Assembly (NCBI RefSeq): GCF_031884435.1
Contig: NZ_CP134779.1
Location: 2,914,001-2,978,000 of the forward strand
Length of the DNA: 64,000 nucleotides
Direction: 5' to 3'
Origin: Bosea sp. 685
Lineage (GTDB): Bacteria > Pseudomonadota > Alphaproteobacteria > Rhizobiales > Beijerinckiaceae
Part shown: positions 1 through 8,935 of the stretch, piece by piece
Layout: each line of letters begins with the position of its first letter
Position numbering within the stretch: position 1 is the first letter of the stretch
Translations under genes and position numbers: made by a program
The notes under the pieces: generated by a model
Databases searched by the model: none
What the model was told of the DNA's origin: nothing
Seen by the model: the letters and a program-made list of their open reading frames with translations, nothing else

Positions 1-720
1 GGCGGCGATGCGGACTACGTCTTCCGCTTCTGGGTCCCCCGCCATGAAATGGAGATGTGCGGCCACGCCACGATCGGCGCTCTCTGGACGCTGGCAACGA
101 GCGGGCAACTCCGATCGGGGCAGGTTCGCATCGACACCCGCAGCGGACCGGTCACCGGTTTCGTCGATCTGGACCACGCCGAAGATCCCTATGTCGAAAT
201 CACCCAACCTGTCGGGAAGGTCGTCGATCTCACGCAGGATCAGGAGAACTTGGTGCTGGCGGCGCTTCGCCTCTCCCGCAGCGACCTGCTCGATCTGCCG
301 CTCCAGAATGCCGTCACGTCGCGCGTGAAGACCCTTATCCCAATGAAGAGCGTCGACCAACTCAACAATCTGCAATCGTCCATGCCCACAACCGAGACGT
401 GCTGCGAGAGCATCGGATCGACGGGCCTCTACCCCTATGCGGTCGAGAACCAGGACGAGCGCCATTTCGAAGCCAGGCAGTTTCCCAAATCATCCGGCTA
501 TCCGGAGGATGCCGCAACAGGGATCGCGGCAGCGGCTCTTGCATTCGGCTTGCTCAAGAACCGTCTCGTCAAGGCCGATAGCGGACGCATCAGGGTCCTG
601 CAGGGGCGACCAATGGGCTCTCTGTCCGAGATCGGGGTTCGGATCGGTTTTGCGGACGATATGCCTGTGGGTTGTCTCATCGGTGGCAGGACGAGATCCG
701 TCGCTTCCAAGGGGCGCTAA
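1..720 (+). CDS. PhzF-family isomerase/epimerase-like protein, 5' end outside the window
   Basis: The open frame runs from base 1 to a TAA at 718-720, so the N-terminus lies upstream. The visible 239 residues match the PhzF (phenazine biosynthesis-like) fold. Near the start is a conserved MCGHATIGA stretch, where the family has a cysteine/glycine-histidine loop, and late in the chain is an EDAATGIAA stretch matching the second conserved loop (EDPATGSA-type). The catalytic glutamate usually sits in the first 50 residues and is not visible here. Family members isomerise or epimerise small carboxylated substrates in the cytosol, and most have no assigned substrate. The family call is firm; the substrate is unknown. 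Confidence 0.85.
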   Translation, partial: GGDADYVFRFWVPRHEMEMCGHATIGALWTLATSGQLRSGQVRIDTRSGPVTGFVDLDHAEDPYVEITQPVGKVVDLTQDQENLVLAALRLSRSDLLDLPLQNAVTSRVKTLIPMKSVDQLNNLQSSMPTTETCCESIGSTGLYPYAVENQDERHFEARQFPKSSGYPEDAATGIAAAALAFGLLKNRLVKADSGRIRVLQGRPMGSLSEIGVRIGFADDMPVGCLIGGRTRSVASKGR

Positions 721-721
721 A

Positions 722-1061
722 TCAACCGACGCGCGTCCCGCTCAGGGCCAGCACTGCCGTTTCACTCAGATTGACGCGGTTGCCGACATGCAGGCCCAGC
801 GTAGTGAAGGCGACGTTTTCGCTGCCGCCGCGCTCGCTGAAGCCGTCAGTATCGAGGTTGAGATAGGCCAGATTGGCGACCGGCTCCAGGGCGAGCTTGC
901 CGAAATTCATGCCATAGGCGACCTCGCCGAAGATCTGCGCGGTGCGGCCTGGTAGCTCGCCGTCGTCTGGTCGGAAAAGCCGAGGAATCGGATCGAACGC
1001 TTGGTGCCGATCTCGTTCCAGGTGTAGGTGCCGCCGAAACGCAGAGTGAGTACGCCAAGCG
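722..1061 (-). pseudogene. Remnant of a classical autotransporter beta-domain, frameshifted and truncated
   Basis: Read on the minus strand, the first part gives LRFGGTYTWNEIGTKRS and GFSDQTTASYQ. After a shift of one base near 950 it continues as GRTAQIFGEVAYG, LEPVANLAYLNLDTDGFSE and FTTLGLHVGNRV. These phrases are diagnostic of the C-terminal autotransporter (AidA-type) barrel. The frame stops at 722 without the last barrel strands and without a terminal aromatic residue. Upstream it meets a TAG and has no passenger domain. It is a decayed fragment of a second autotransporter, lying beside a LuxR gene as the intact copy does further right. Confidence 0.8.
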
Positions 1062-1219
1062 TCTAGGCGGAGCCTTCTCAATGCATTCGGACGCCAATGG
1101 CACGCAGCTGATGATCGAAGTGCCTCATAAGCGACAGGCCTTTTGAATAACCGATGAAGCTTGTCGGCGAGTTTGCGTTTGCGGGCCTCCGATGCCAACG
1201 CGGCCCGTCAGCCTACAGC

Positions 1220-1927
1220 TCACAGCATACCTGCCAAGGCGAACTGTGCGACTGCTTGAGAGCGATTTCTGACCCCAAGCTTGATCCTGACATTGTCGAC
1301 GTGAAAGCGGACGGTGGCCGCGGAAATGCCGAGAATGACGGCGATCTCCACATCGGTTCGGCCATCGGCTACCCATCTGAGACACTCGACCTCACGGCCG
1401 CTCAAGATCGCGCGCATATCGCGAGCCGGCGCGAGCTTGCCCAATGCGCAGCAACGCTCATGGACAATGACGGCCATCATCGAGAGGCGCATTCTGCCGG
1501 CAGGGCTGAGGTCGAGCCCCTTCTCGGTCGCTGCCATTCCCATGACGGAGAAACTGCCCCGCGGTCCATGAATTGGCACGGTGAAGCCGTCCGTCCATCC
1601 CCATTCGGCGGCGGCGGTCCACGCTTCATTTTCCACCGGGGTGAATGTCCTTTCGCTCTTCAGCTGGCTCCAGGTGAATGGCGCAAATCTCCGTCGCGCT
1701 TCTGTGACTATCGCGGATTTCCTCGCGAAATTCCGTTCTGCGCTGATCCGTTTCCATGCCGCAGGCCAGTTCAGAAAGAAGTTGTGTTCCTGCTGTCCAT
1801 GCCCTGGGACGAATGCCCGGCCAGCCGATGCCGAAAACCCCTCGCGCGCCAGAGCTTTGCCATGGGCGCGCCCGACATCCTCGAGCGTGGCGCAGGCCAA
1901 CATCGTTTCGATGAATTCGTTGATCAT
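1220..1927 (-). CDS. LuxR-family transcriptional regulator (solo), copy 1
   Basis: A 235-residue regulator when started at the ATG giving MINEFIETML; an in-frame start at 1999 would add 24 residues of poor quality. The N-terminal two thirds resemble the autoinducer-binding fold (NWPAAW and PFTWSQL landmarks). The C-terminal 65 residues are a LuxR/GerE helix-turn-helix (LSGREVECLRWVADG, TVRFHVDNVRIKLGV). The aromatic and aspartate positions that contact acyl-homoserine lactones in TraR/LuxR are not evident: the stretch aligned with the usual DP reads KS. No LuxI-type synthase is in the window, so this is a LuxR solo with unknown ligand. It is a paralogue of the gene at 6426-7136. Confidence 0.85.
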   Translation of the reverse strand: MINEFIETMLACATLEDVGRAHGKALAREGFSASAGRAFVPGHGQQEHNFFLNWPAAWKRISAERNFARKSAIVTEARRRFAPFTWSQLKSERTFTPVENEAWTAAAEWGWTDGFTVPIHGPRGSFSVMGMAATEKGLDLSPAGRMRLSMMAVIVHERCCALGKLAPARDMRAILSGREVECLRWVADGRTDVEIAVILGISAATVRFHVDNVRIKLGVRNRSQAVAQFALAGML

Positions 1928-1999
1928 GAGCGGCTCCGGATTGAGCTGAAAGCCAAGGAAATGCTCGATTGCTGACGACGCCCCTGCTCGACAACTCAT

Positions 2000-2650
2000 G
2001 CATTCATATCACAGGCATATCACCGGCGTCCTTGCGCCACAGCGTTACCGCTGCAACCCGATCGGCAACCGAAAGGTTTTCCATAAGAACCTCCCGTTTT
2101 CGGGAGTAGTATTCACGATCTTCCCTCGGCTAGTATTCGACGAATGCGCGCGTCTGACAAGTTGATATGTCATACGGTGAGCTTGTCGGCAAAGAATCCG
2201 CAACCTGCCGTCAGAGACCGCATCGGCATGCCGATAGACTGTTTGGAAACGTCCTGAGCTCTCATCCTTGGAGACGCTGCTTCGTAGATCCTCATGATGA
2301 GGGCTCCAAGAAATCTCAAACAATCGCTGATCTCACGGACGGATCTCCACCTGGAGCGGTACACCTTTGCACAATTTGTGAAAAAATTCAAGCCAATTTC
2401 GCGGTTATGCAAGATGATTATTCAAGTTATATCGTAGATATCTGCCTTATTAGGGCCGTATAGCTTCGCCTCGATACGCGATCAAGAGAAATAAGCGACT
2501 CGAATCCTTACCGCTGTATTTTTGCTGTTTGATAGTTTTATTTCATTAGCCTCCCTTTTTCGGGGGCTGTTACGGCAAGCGGATTTCATAGGCTTCCCCG
2601 ACGTTTCTCCGCTGGACGAATCGATCCGGCGGTCGCGGGGGCCAGTATTG
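2000..2650. other. Intergenic region between divergent LuxR copy 1 and the autotransporter
   Basis: No convincing gene was found in these 650 bases; the short frames here are not protein-like. The stretch is less GC-rich than its surroundings, especially 2380-2540, which fits promoter DNA for the autotransporter. It contains a small hairpin (CTCCCG, TTTT loop, CGGGAG at 2091-2106) and a perfect 14-bp palindrome at 2222-2235. Confidence 0.6.
2222..2235. promoter_or_regulatory. Perfect 14-bp palindrome, possible LuxR-type operator
   Basis: The sequence ATCGGCATGCCGAT is its own reverse complement and sits between LuxR copy 1 and the start of the autotransporter. LuxR-type proteins bind dyads of about 20 bp, so a role as the operator of one of the two solos is plausible. 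The half-site ATGCCGAT recurs at 7318-7325, upstream of LuxR copy 2. This is inference from symmetry and position only. Confidence 0.35.
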
Positions 2651-5600
2651 ATGAAGCTCATTGGAACAATCGACCGATCGGGCAGGATTTCGTGCAAGAG
2701 GCCGGGGTCTCGTCTCGCCTTGCTCGGAGCCGTCGCGCTTGCGCCCATCATGCTGGCGACGCGTGTTCCGGCGGCCGACGTCAACGTTACCTCGAATGTC
2801 ACGACCGGGATCAACCTGGATGCCCAAGTCGGATCGACGATCGAAGTCTCGCCCGGCGTTTCGGTCACGAACACCCCGCTCAGCGTAACAGTCAATGCGA
2901 CGACCAGCGCCTGGACCCTAACCAACCGCGGTTCGATCTCGTCCGTGCAGTCGAATGCGATTTCACTGTCGTTCGCGGGATCCAGCGTCAGCAATTTCGG
3001 CACGATCACCGCAAACAGCTTCAACGGGATCGTCCTGAGCGGTGGCGGCGGCGTTTCCAACGCCGCTGGCGCCACCATCACGTCGGGAGCGAGCGGGATC
3101 AGTATCGGGACATCTTCGGCGGGCGCGGGAACGGTATCCAATCTCGGCACCATCACCCAGACCGGCACCTTCGGCGACCTCGTGGTCCTTCGGTTCGGCG
3201 GCAGCGTCGCCAATGCTCAAGGCGCGACGATCAGCGCCAACAACACCGGCAACGCCGTCAGCGTCGGCCAGGGCGCGTCGCGCACCGTGCAGAACGCCGG
3301 CATCATCACCAACACCGGCACGAATTTCGCCACTGGCGTGTTGGTGCAAGGCGGCGCCAGCACCGTCACCAACTCCGCAACAGGGCGGATCAGCGGGACG
3401 TTCAACGGCGTCTATGCCAGCGCCAGCGCGCCAATGACATTCACCAATGATGGCCTCATCGAGTCGACGAGCGCCACGGGGGCAGCCCGCGCCGTCGAGG
3501 CGACCGGCGGCGGAACCTTCGTCAACACCGGCACGATCCGCTCCGTCGCCAGCGACGGCCTCTATCTCGCGCGTGCCGGCACCGTGACCAACCGCGGCAC
3601 GATTTCCGGCGCTGTCAACGCCATCAATTTCTCCGGCAACTACGCCCGCACGCTCAACCTCGATACCGGCTCGGTTCTGAACGGCAATGTCCAGGGCGGC
3701 ACGGGCGTGGACGCCCTCGTGCTTCTGGGTAGCGGAACCGAGAGCGCCGCGAAATTCCAGGCCTTCGAAACCCTTTCGATGCAGGGGACGGCCTGGCAGC
3801 TCAACAACGCCGGAGCTTTCTTAAACAGCATGACGGTCCAGTCCGGCGTTCTTTCCGTCTCAGGCTCGCTGTTGAGCGGCGCGACGACGGTCCAGGCGAA
3901 CGGAACCTTGGCGGGCACCGGCACGATCCTCAGCGGCGTCAGCAATTTTGGCACATTGCTCGGCGTGCAAGGGCAGACGCTGACGATGGCCTCCCTAGGT
4001 CTTGCCCCCGGCTCGAAGATCAACGCGACGCTTGGCGCGCCGGGCGCGCAGCCGCTCTTCAATGTCACAGGCGCGCTGGTGCTGGACGGCACCTTGAATA
4101 TCTCCGCCACGAGCGGGTTCGGCGCCGGCGTCTACCGCATCCTGAGCTACAGCGGCAGCCTCACCGATAATGGCCTCGACATCGGCGCGGTTCCCGCCGG
4201 CTCGACCGCAGCGAATTACACCGTCCAGACGGCTGTCGCCGGGCAGGTCAACCTCATCAGCACAGCTGTCCTGCCCTCGGGTCCGTTCAATTTTTGGGAC
4301 GGTGCGGCGGTGGGAAGCGCGAATAACGGCGTGATCGATGGCGGTTCCGGCATCTGGAGCGCGACGGCTGCGAACTGGACGGACGCTAACGGCACGGTCA
4401 ATCGCGCCATGACGCCGCAACCCGGCTTTGCCATCTTCCAGGGCCAGCCGGGAACCGTGACCGTCGACGGCAGCGCCGGCGCGGTCAGCGTCACGGGGAT
4501 GCAGTTTGCCTCGAGCGGCTATGTGGTGACCGGCGCGCCAATCAACCTGAGCGCCGCCCAAACCGCCATCCGGGTCGGCGACGGCAGCATCGCCGGGGCG
4601 GGTTTCGTCGCAACGATAGGATCATCGCTCGTCGGAGCGGGAGGCCTCGACAAGACCGATCTCGGCCAATTGGTGCTGACAGCTGCGAACACCTATACGG
4701 GCGCGACCACGATCAGCGCCGGCACGCTCGTCGCCAACGGCTCGGTCGCCTCGGCTGTGACGATCAATGCCGGCGGCGTGCTCGGCGGCTCAGGCTCGGT
4801 TGGCGCGCTGACGGTCAACGGCATTCTCTCGCCCGGCAATTCGCCAGGCACCATCACGGTCAACGGAAACCTCAGCTTCGGCGCAACTGGCATCTATGTG
4901 GCGGAGGTGCAGGGTTCGGTTTCCGACCGGGTCAACGTTACCGGCACCGCCTCGCTCGCCGGAACGGTTCGGCTTGTGCCGCTCGGCGGGGTTTATGCGT
5001 TCAACTCGCCCTATACGCTGCTTTCGGCGGCGGGTGGGCGCAGCGGCAGTTTCGGCACCGTCGACACGACCGGGTCGTTTGGCGTCGGCGTGACGCCGAC
5101 AGTCTCCTATACCGCCACCGACGTCTTGCTGACGCTGTCTCCCGCCCCCTTGTCGCCGGCGGTCGCAGTAACGACGCTCGGCTTTTCCCGGCCCAGCAAC
5201 CCCGCCAGCGTCGCCCGCGGCATCGATCGCGCGGTTGCGGCCGGCGCCGACGCGAACCCGTTCTTCAACCTCTACAACCAGACGGCGGCGGCACTGCCGG
5301 GAGCGGTCAATTCTCTGTCCGGCGAGGTGCATACCGCCGCCAATGCGCTGGGCGTCGAGATCAGCGACCAGTTCCTGCGCAGCATGCTCGACCCCTTCGC
5401 GCCTGGGCGCCGCGCCGGCGTGGCCGACAAGCCCGGCAGCGCCAATGCGAGCCCCTATGCTGTCTGGGGCTCGGTGCTGGGCCGCCGGAGCCGTACCAAT
5501 GGCGACCCATCCGGGACCGGCTCGGCGACGCGGGACACCGAGAGCGCCAGCTTCGCCACCGGCGCGGATTATCGGCTGACGCGCGACAGCATCATCGGCT

Positions 5601-6298
5601 TCGCGCTGGCCGGTGGAGGCGCCAACGCATCGCTCGCCAACGGCCTCGGCAGCGCCGATGTCGGTGTCTTCGAGGCCGGCATCTATGGCATGACACGCTT
5701 CGGCGATCTGCAACTTGGCGCCTCCGGCGCCTATACCTTCCTCGACATAGACACCAAGCGGACCGCGCCGGTGCTGCGGCCGGGCACGATCACGGCCTCG
5801 TATCACGCCAACGGTTTCAGCGGGCGGCTGGAAGCGAGCTACCGTGTCGCCACGCTGGCCGGCGTCGCGATCTCGCCCTTCGCCGCGCTCCAGGCGCAAA
5901 CCTTCCAGACGCCCGCCTTCGTCGAGGATGGCGGCTCGGCCGGTCCGCTTGGCACCTTGACCAGCTATCGAAAGAGCAACCTGACGACACGCAGCGAGCT
6001 GGGCCTGAAGCTGGAGGCCAATACCATGCTCGCCGGCTATCAGACGACCGGCTTCCTGCGGGCCTCCTGGTCGCAGTCCTTCAACCGCGAAATGGCCTTC
6101 GCCGCCAGTCTCAACGGCCTCGCCGGCTCCCGTTTCGTCATTGACGGCGCGAAGGCCGATCGCAGCGCCCTAAGGCTCGCCACCGGCTTCGACATCAAGC
6201 TTCGCGACGACATCTCGCTCGGCGGGCGCATCGACAGCGAACTGGCTCAGAACAGTGTGCAATATGCCGGGAGTATCAGGTTGAGGATGGAATTCTGA
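2651..6298 (+). CDS. Classical (type Va) autotransporter with beta-helical passenger
   Basis: A 1215-residue secreted surface protein. The chosen ATG gives MKLIGTIDRSGR, followed by a hydrophobic signal peptide ending near VPAADV; starts further upstream add a low-quality leader. The passenger (about residues 45-880) is rich in Asn, Gly, Thr and Ser with repeated TNxGTI-type strands. It contains an autotransporter-associated strand (LDKTDLGQLVLTAANTYTG, then SAGTLVANGS, LGGSGSVG and LSPGNSPGTI), the usual signature before the translocator. The last 270 residues form the outer-membrane barrel, with AVWGSVLGRR, ATGADYRL and a final strand ending in RLRMEF. The terminal Phe is the Bam signal. 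The passenger has no recognisable enzymatic domain, so adhesion or aggregation is likely. Convergent with LuxR copy 2. Confidence 0.9.
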   Translation: MKLIGTIDRSGRISCKRPGSRLALLGAVALAPIMLATRVPAADVNVTSNVTTGINLDAQVGSTIEVSPGVSVTNTPLSVTVNATTSAWTLTNRGSISSVQSNAISLSFAGSSVSNFGTITANSFNGIVLSGGGGVSNAAGATITSGASGISIGTSSAGAGTVSNLGTITQTGTFGDLVVLRFGGSVANAQGATISANNTGNAVSVGQGASRTVQNAGIITNTGTNFATGVLVQGGASTVTNSATGRISGTFNGVYASASAPMTFTNDGLIESTSATGAARAVEATGGGTFVNTGTIRSVASDGLYLARAGTVTNRGTISGAVNAINFSGNYARTLNLDTGSVLNGNVQGGTGVDALVLLGSGTESAAKFQAFETLSMQGTAWQLNNAGAFLNSMTVQSGVLSVSGSLLSGATTVQANGTLAGTGTILSGVSNFGTLLGVQGQTLTMASLGLAPGSKINATLGAPGAQPLFNVTGALVLDGTLNISATSGFGAGVYRILSYSGSLTDNGLDIGAVPAGSTAANYTVQTAVAGQVNLISTAVLPSGPFNFWDGAAVGSANNGVIDGGSGIWSATAANWTDANGTVNRAMTPQPGFAIFQGQPGTVTVDGSAGAVSVTGMQFASSGYVVTGAPINLSAAQTAIRVGDGSIAGAGFVATIGSSLVGAGGLDKTDLGQLVLTAANTYTGATTISAGTLVANGSVASAVTINAGGVLGGSGSVGALTVNGILSPGNSPGTITVNGNLSFGATGIYVAEVQGSVSDRVNVTGTASLAGTVRLVPLGGVYAFNSPYTLLSAAGGRSGSFGTVDTTGSFGVGVTPTVSYTATDVLLTLSPAPLSPAVAVTTLGFSRPSNPASVARGIDRAVAAGADANPFFNLYNQTAAALPGAVNSLSGEVHTAANALGVEISDQFLRSMLDPFAPGRRAGVADKPGSANASPYAVWGSVLGRRSRTNGDPSGTGSATRDTESASFATGADYRLTRDSIIGFALAGGGANASLANGLGSADVGVFEAGIYGMTRFGDLQLGASGAYTFLDIDTKRTAPVLRPGTITASYHANGFSGRLEASYRVATLAGVAISPFAALQAQTFQTPAFVEDGGSAGPLGTLTSYRKSNLTTRSELGLKLEANTMLAGYQTTGFLRASWSQSFNREMAFAASLNGLAGSRFVIDGAKADRSALRLATGFDIKLRDDISLGGRIDSELAQNSVQYAGSIRLRMEF

Positions 6299-6425
6299 GC
6301 TCCCCAAACAGCCTCGTCCAAGCGGCGCACGCCCGCCAACTCTTAACTCCAGCCCTCCGTCCGACGGCTGAGGAACGTGATCGTGAAAGCCAGGTTGGGG
6401 TATGCGGCCAAGTCGGCCGTTCCTG

Positions 6426-7136
6426 TCAAAGCAGGCCTGCGACACATAGCTGGGCTACGGCTTGAGTGCGGTTCCGAACGCCGAGCTTGTTCCGGACGTT
6501 ATCGACATGAAACCGGACGGTGTCGGATGAGATCCCCAGAATAGTGCCGATCCTGTCATCGGTCTGGCCATCTGCAACCCATTTGAGACATTCGAGTTCG
6601 CGCACCGTCAAAGCTCCCTGAAGATCAGGCGCCGGAATGAGGTTGCGCAGTGCACGGCAACGCTCATGCGTCACGACGGCAAGCGTATAAAGACGCATTC
6701 TCGCGGCGTAGGTCAGATCGAGTTTCGTCTCCCTGCTCGCCATGGTCAGCATTGCAACGTAGCCGCTCGGGCCATGGATCGGCACCACGAACGCGTCTGT
6801 CCATCCCCACTCCGATATCGCGGCCCAGATCTCATTTTCCGCGGGACTAAAGGTGCCGCTGCTTTTGAGTTCGTGCCAGGTGAAGGGCATGTGCCTTCGC
6901 CGCGCTTCGCGGACGATCGGGCCGCTCGCGAGGAATTGCCGTTCGTTGCTGAGGGTTTTTTCCCACTCCGCCGGCCAATTCAGGAAGAGCGCATGCACTT
7001 GAATCTTGGCGCGTGGAAAGAAGGCGCGGCCGGTGGCTATGGCAAACCCCTCGGCGGCGATTGCTGCGCCGAAAGCGCGCTGAACATCGGCCAGGGTTGA
7101 GCAAGTCAGTAGCGTTTCAGTAAACGGCTCGATCAT
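6426..7136 (-). CDS. LuxR-family transcriptional regulator (solo), copy 2
   Basis: A 236-residue paralogue of the regulator at 1220-1927, recognisably similar along the whole length (shared NWP-W landmark, SEWGWTDAF, MRLYTLAVVTHERC and the helix-turn-helix LTVRELECLKWVADGQ). I start it at the ATG giving MIEPFTETLLTC because the paralogue starts at the equivalent point; the extra upstream codons from 7247 have no family likeness. The ligand-contact aspartate is again absent (SGP where AHL sensors have a DP). The gene ends 128 bases from the convergently transcribed autotransporter, so gene pair and orientation suggest control of that surface protein. Confidence 0.85.
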   Translation of the reverse strand: MIEPFTETLLTCSTLADVQRAFGAAIAAEGFAIATGRAFFPRAKIQVHALFLNWPAEWEKTLSNERQFLASGPIVREARRRHMPFTWHELKSSGTFSPAENEIWAAISEWGWTDAFVVPIHGPSGYVAMLTMASRETKLDLTYAARMRLYTLAVVTHERCRALRNLIPAPDLQGALTVRELECLKWVADGQTDDRIGTILGISSDTVRFHVDNVRNKLGVRNRTQAVAQLCVAGLL

Positions 7137-7457
7137 GACCTGACACGTTACATGGAGATCGAAGTGAGCGAGTCCGACGGCGGATCGGAAGCAGCCATGC
7201 TCCGCGCCGGCATCCGGCAGCCTCGCGATCGAACGAAAATTACGCAATGAACGTAGCGTGTTATTCAGGAAGCTGTGGCTTCAAGGCTGATCAAATGCTC
7301 CTGGAATGACCACGAAGATGCCGATGCGCAGGTGGATGTGACGGGTTGGATTATCTGCCGAAATCGGGATGGGCCTGGTTTCATGGCGCAGATGGTTGAC
7401 CCTCTTCGACATTCTGTCCAATATTGAAACAGCCTCACTTCATAACCGTGGGTTATC
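7137..7457. other. Divergent intergenic region between LuxR copy 2 and a LysR gene
   Basis: About 320 bases with no gene. It must carry the promoters of the two outward-facing regulators. A half-site ATGCCGAT at 7318-7325 repeats half of the 2222-2235 palindrome. No further structure is evident by eye. Confidence 0.5.
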
Positions 7458-8369
7458 TTGGATCTTCGCCAGATTGAACTGTTGAGCGCTATCCTCGAGA
7501 CGGGTTCATTCTCGAAAGCCGGCGAGAGTCTGCGGATCTCACAACCGGCCGTATCGAAAGCCGTATTTCAGCTCGAGCGTGAACTCGGCCTGAAGCTTTT
7601 CGAGCGACGGCCCGGACGATCGGCACCCACACCTGAAGCGCAGATGCTTTACCAGGCCTCGCGGCAGGTCACCGTAGGGCTCAGTGAACTGCGCCGTTTT
7701 GCAGTTGATCTCAAACAAAACCGCGGCGGCCACGTTTCAGTTGCGGCCTTTCCCGCTGTCTCCGTCTTTGTGCTGCCCAGTATCTTGGCGAAATTCCAGA
7801 TGGCGCGGGACAATGCCCGGGTGAGTTTTGCAACAATGCATTCACGCGAAGTCTATGACGCTGTCGCCACGGGCCGTGCTGATATCGGTCTCACCGTCAT
7901 GGATGTTGACGACAACCGGGTTGAAAAAATCGAACGGTTTGCGATTCCTCAACTCTGTATTCTTCCGATCGGCCACCGGCTGGCCAAGCATGCGGCCATC
8001 AAAGCTGCGGATTTGGCGGGTGAGCCGCTTATCTCGCTCAGCCAGGATTTTACTGCGCGAAGTCAGTTCGAAGCGGCAATTCAGGTGGACAAGCCGAGAC
8101 TGCAGGTGGTTGCCGAGACCAACCATTCGAACGGTGTTTGCGCCATGGTTGCCGCTGGCGCCGGCTGCGCGATGATCGATGCGATCAGCGCGCAAGGCTG
8201 GATTGGACGCGTGGAAATACGCCCCCTGTATCCACCTATCCAGACTCAAGAGTTCCTTATCCAGCCCAAGGATCGGCCGATCTCGCAATTGGCATCCCTG
8301 CTCGCGGTCGAAATCACGTCGTCCTTCCGTGCTTTTCTGACGGCCTCGATGCAGCACTCCCCATCGTAA
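7458..8369 (+). CDS. LysR-family transcriptional regulator with TTG start
   Basis: A 303-residue LysR protein. The N-terminal winged helix-turn-helix is complete (MDLRQIELLSAILETGSFSK, ISQPAVSKAVFQLE, LKLFERRPGR). It is followed by a linker helix and a periplasmic-binding-type effector domain with a clear GRADIGLTV stretch and late VAAGAGCAMID. The family start (M-D-L-R-Q) coincides with TTG at 7458 and no ATG lies in frame close upstream, so TTG is the likely initiation codon. It resembles the OccR/NocR-like group. The gene stands alone: LuxR copy 2 lies behind it and a 560-base gap ahead. Target unknown. Confidence 0.85.
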   Translation: MDLRQIELLSAILETGSFSKAGESLRISQPAVSKAVFQLERELGLKLFERRPGRSAPTPEAQMLYQASRQVTVGLSELRRFAVDLKQNRGGHVSVAAFPAVSVFVLPSILAKFQMARDNARVSFATMHSREVYDAVATGRADIGLTVMDVDDNRVEKIERFAIPQLCILPIGHRLAKHAAIKAADLAGEPLISLSQDFTARSQFEAAIQVDKPRLQVVAETNHSNGVCAMVAAGAGCAMIDAISAQGWIGRVEIRPLYPPIQTQEFLIQPKDRPISQLASLLAVEITSSFRAFLTASMQHSPS

Positions 8370-8376
8370 ACCTGGG

Positions 8377-8454
8377 ATCACGGCGCTCTACACATGGAGA
8401 GCGAAGTATCGCGGCGTGATCGTGCCGGAGAAGGCCCGTCTCGACATCGCCATG
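8377..8454 (+). pseudogene. Possible scrap of an IS3-type transposase orfA
   Basis: Translation in this frame gives TALYTWRAKYRGVIVPEKARL, which resembles the LYxWRxKYGG core of IS3-family OrfA helix-turn-helix proteins. Only about 25 residues match, there is no start codon, the frame soon loses any likeness, and no OrfB or terminal repeats are visible. If real it is a very short relic. The call rests on one motif. Confidence 0.35.
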
Positions 8455-8463
8455 CAGATAGCA

Positions 8464-8493
8464 GTCGATACTCCCGGAATCGGGAGTATCGAC
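8464..8493. repeat. Perfect 13-bp inverted repeat with 4-base loop
   Basis: GTCGATACTCCCG (8464-8476) and CGGGAGTATCGAC (8481-8493) are exact reverse complements around GAAT. No T-run follows on either strand, so it is not an obvious intrinsic terminator. It lies just past the LysR gene and within the possible transposase scrap. It may be an operator, a palindromic repeat unit or a relic of a mobile element. Confidence 0.7.
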
Positions 8494-8935
8494 TCTGCCA
8501 GCGATGAGGCAATGTTTGTTACACAGATTCCATTTGCAGAAACGTGACCGCAGACGCGTCATCCTTCGGAATTTCGAGAATATGAAAGCAGTAAATTACG
8601 ATATTTTCTGTTTTGTCATAATTATAAATCATAATACATTTTATGATGCTGAATTCATCTTGAGTATATTGCGGTTATTATAGGTTATTTCTACGTGTGA
8701 TCTCACTTAAGCGTTGCGTCGGCGCGGAATACGTATGCCATGCCGCTATGGTTGTTACCCAAGGGATCGCCTTTGAAAACGGCGTAAGGCCGCCGCGGAC
8801 CGATCCCTCTGCCCTGTCCCCCTCTTGAGGATGCAGGTCTTGTTGTGATGTTCCCGCCAAGAGCAACAGCCGAAACATCCCCGATTAAAATGCCAAGATA
8901 CGCCTGATCTCGAAATTTAAATGAAAGGAACCGAG

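Larger units (their letters stand above)
8370..8935. other. Intergenic region upstream of the outer-membrane protein
   Basis: Apart from the possible transposase scrap and the palindrome, these 566 bases hold no credible gene. From about 8575 to 8700 the DNA is strikingly AT-rich (long runs of A and T) compared with the rest of the window. That suits a strong promoter or protein-binding region before the abundant outer-membrane protein gene at 8936. Confidence 0.55.

Noticed and set aside
8678..8878. Small minus-strand frame before the outer-membrane protein
   Set aside because: No ribosome site or family; the stretch fits promoter DNA better.
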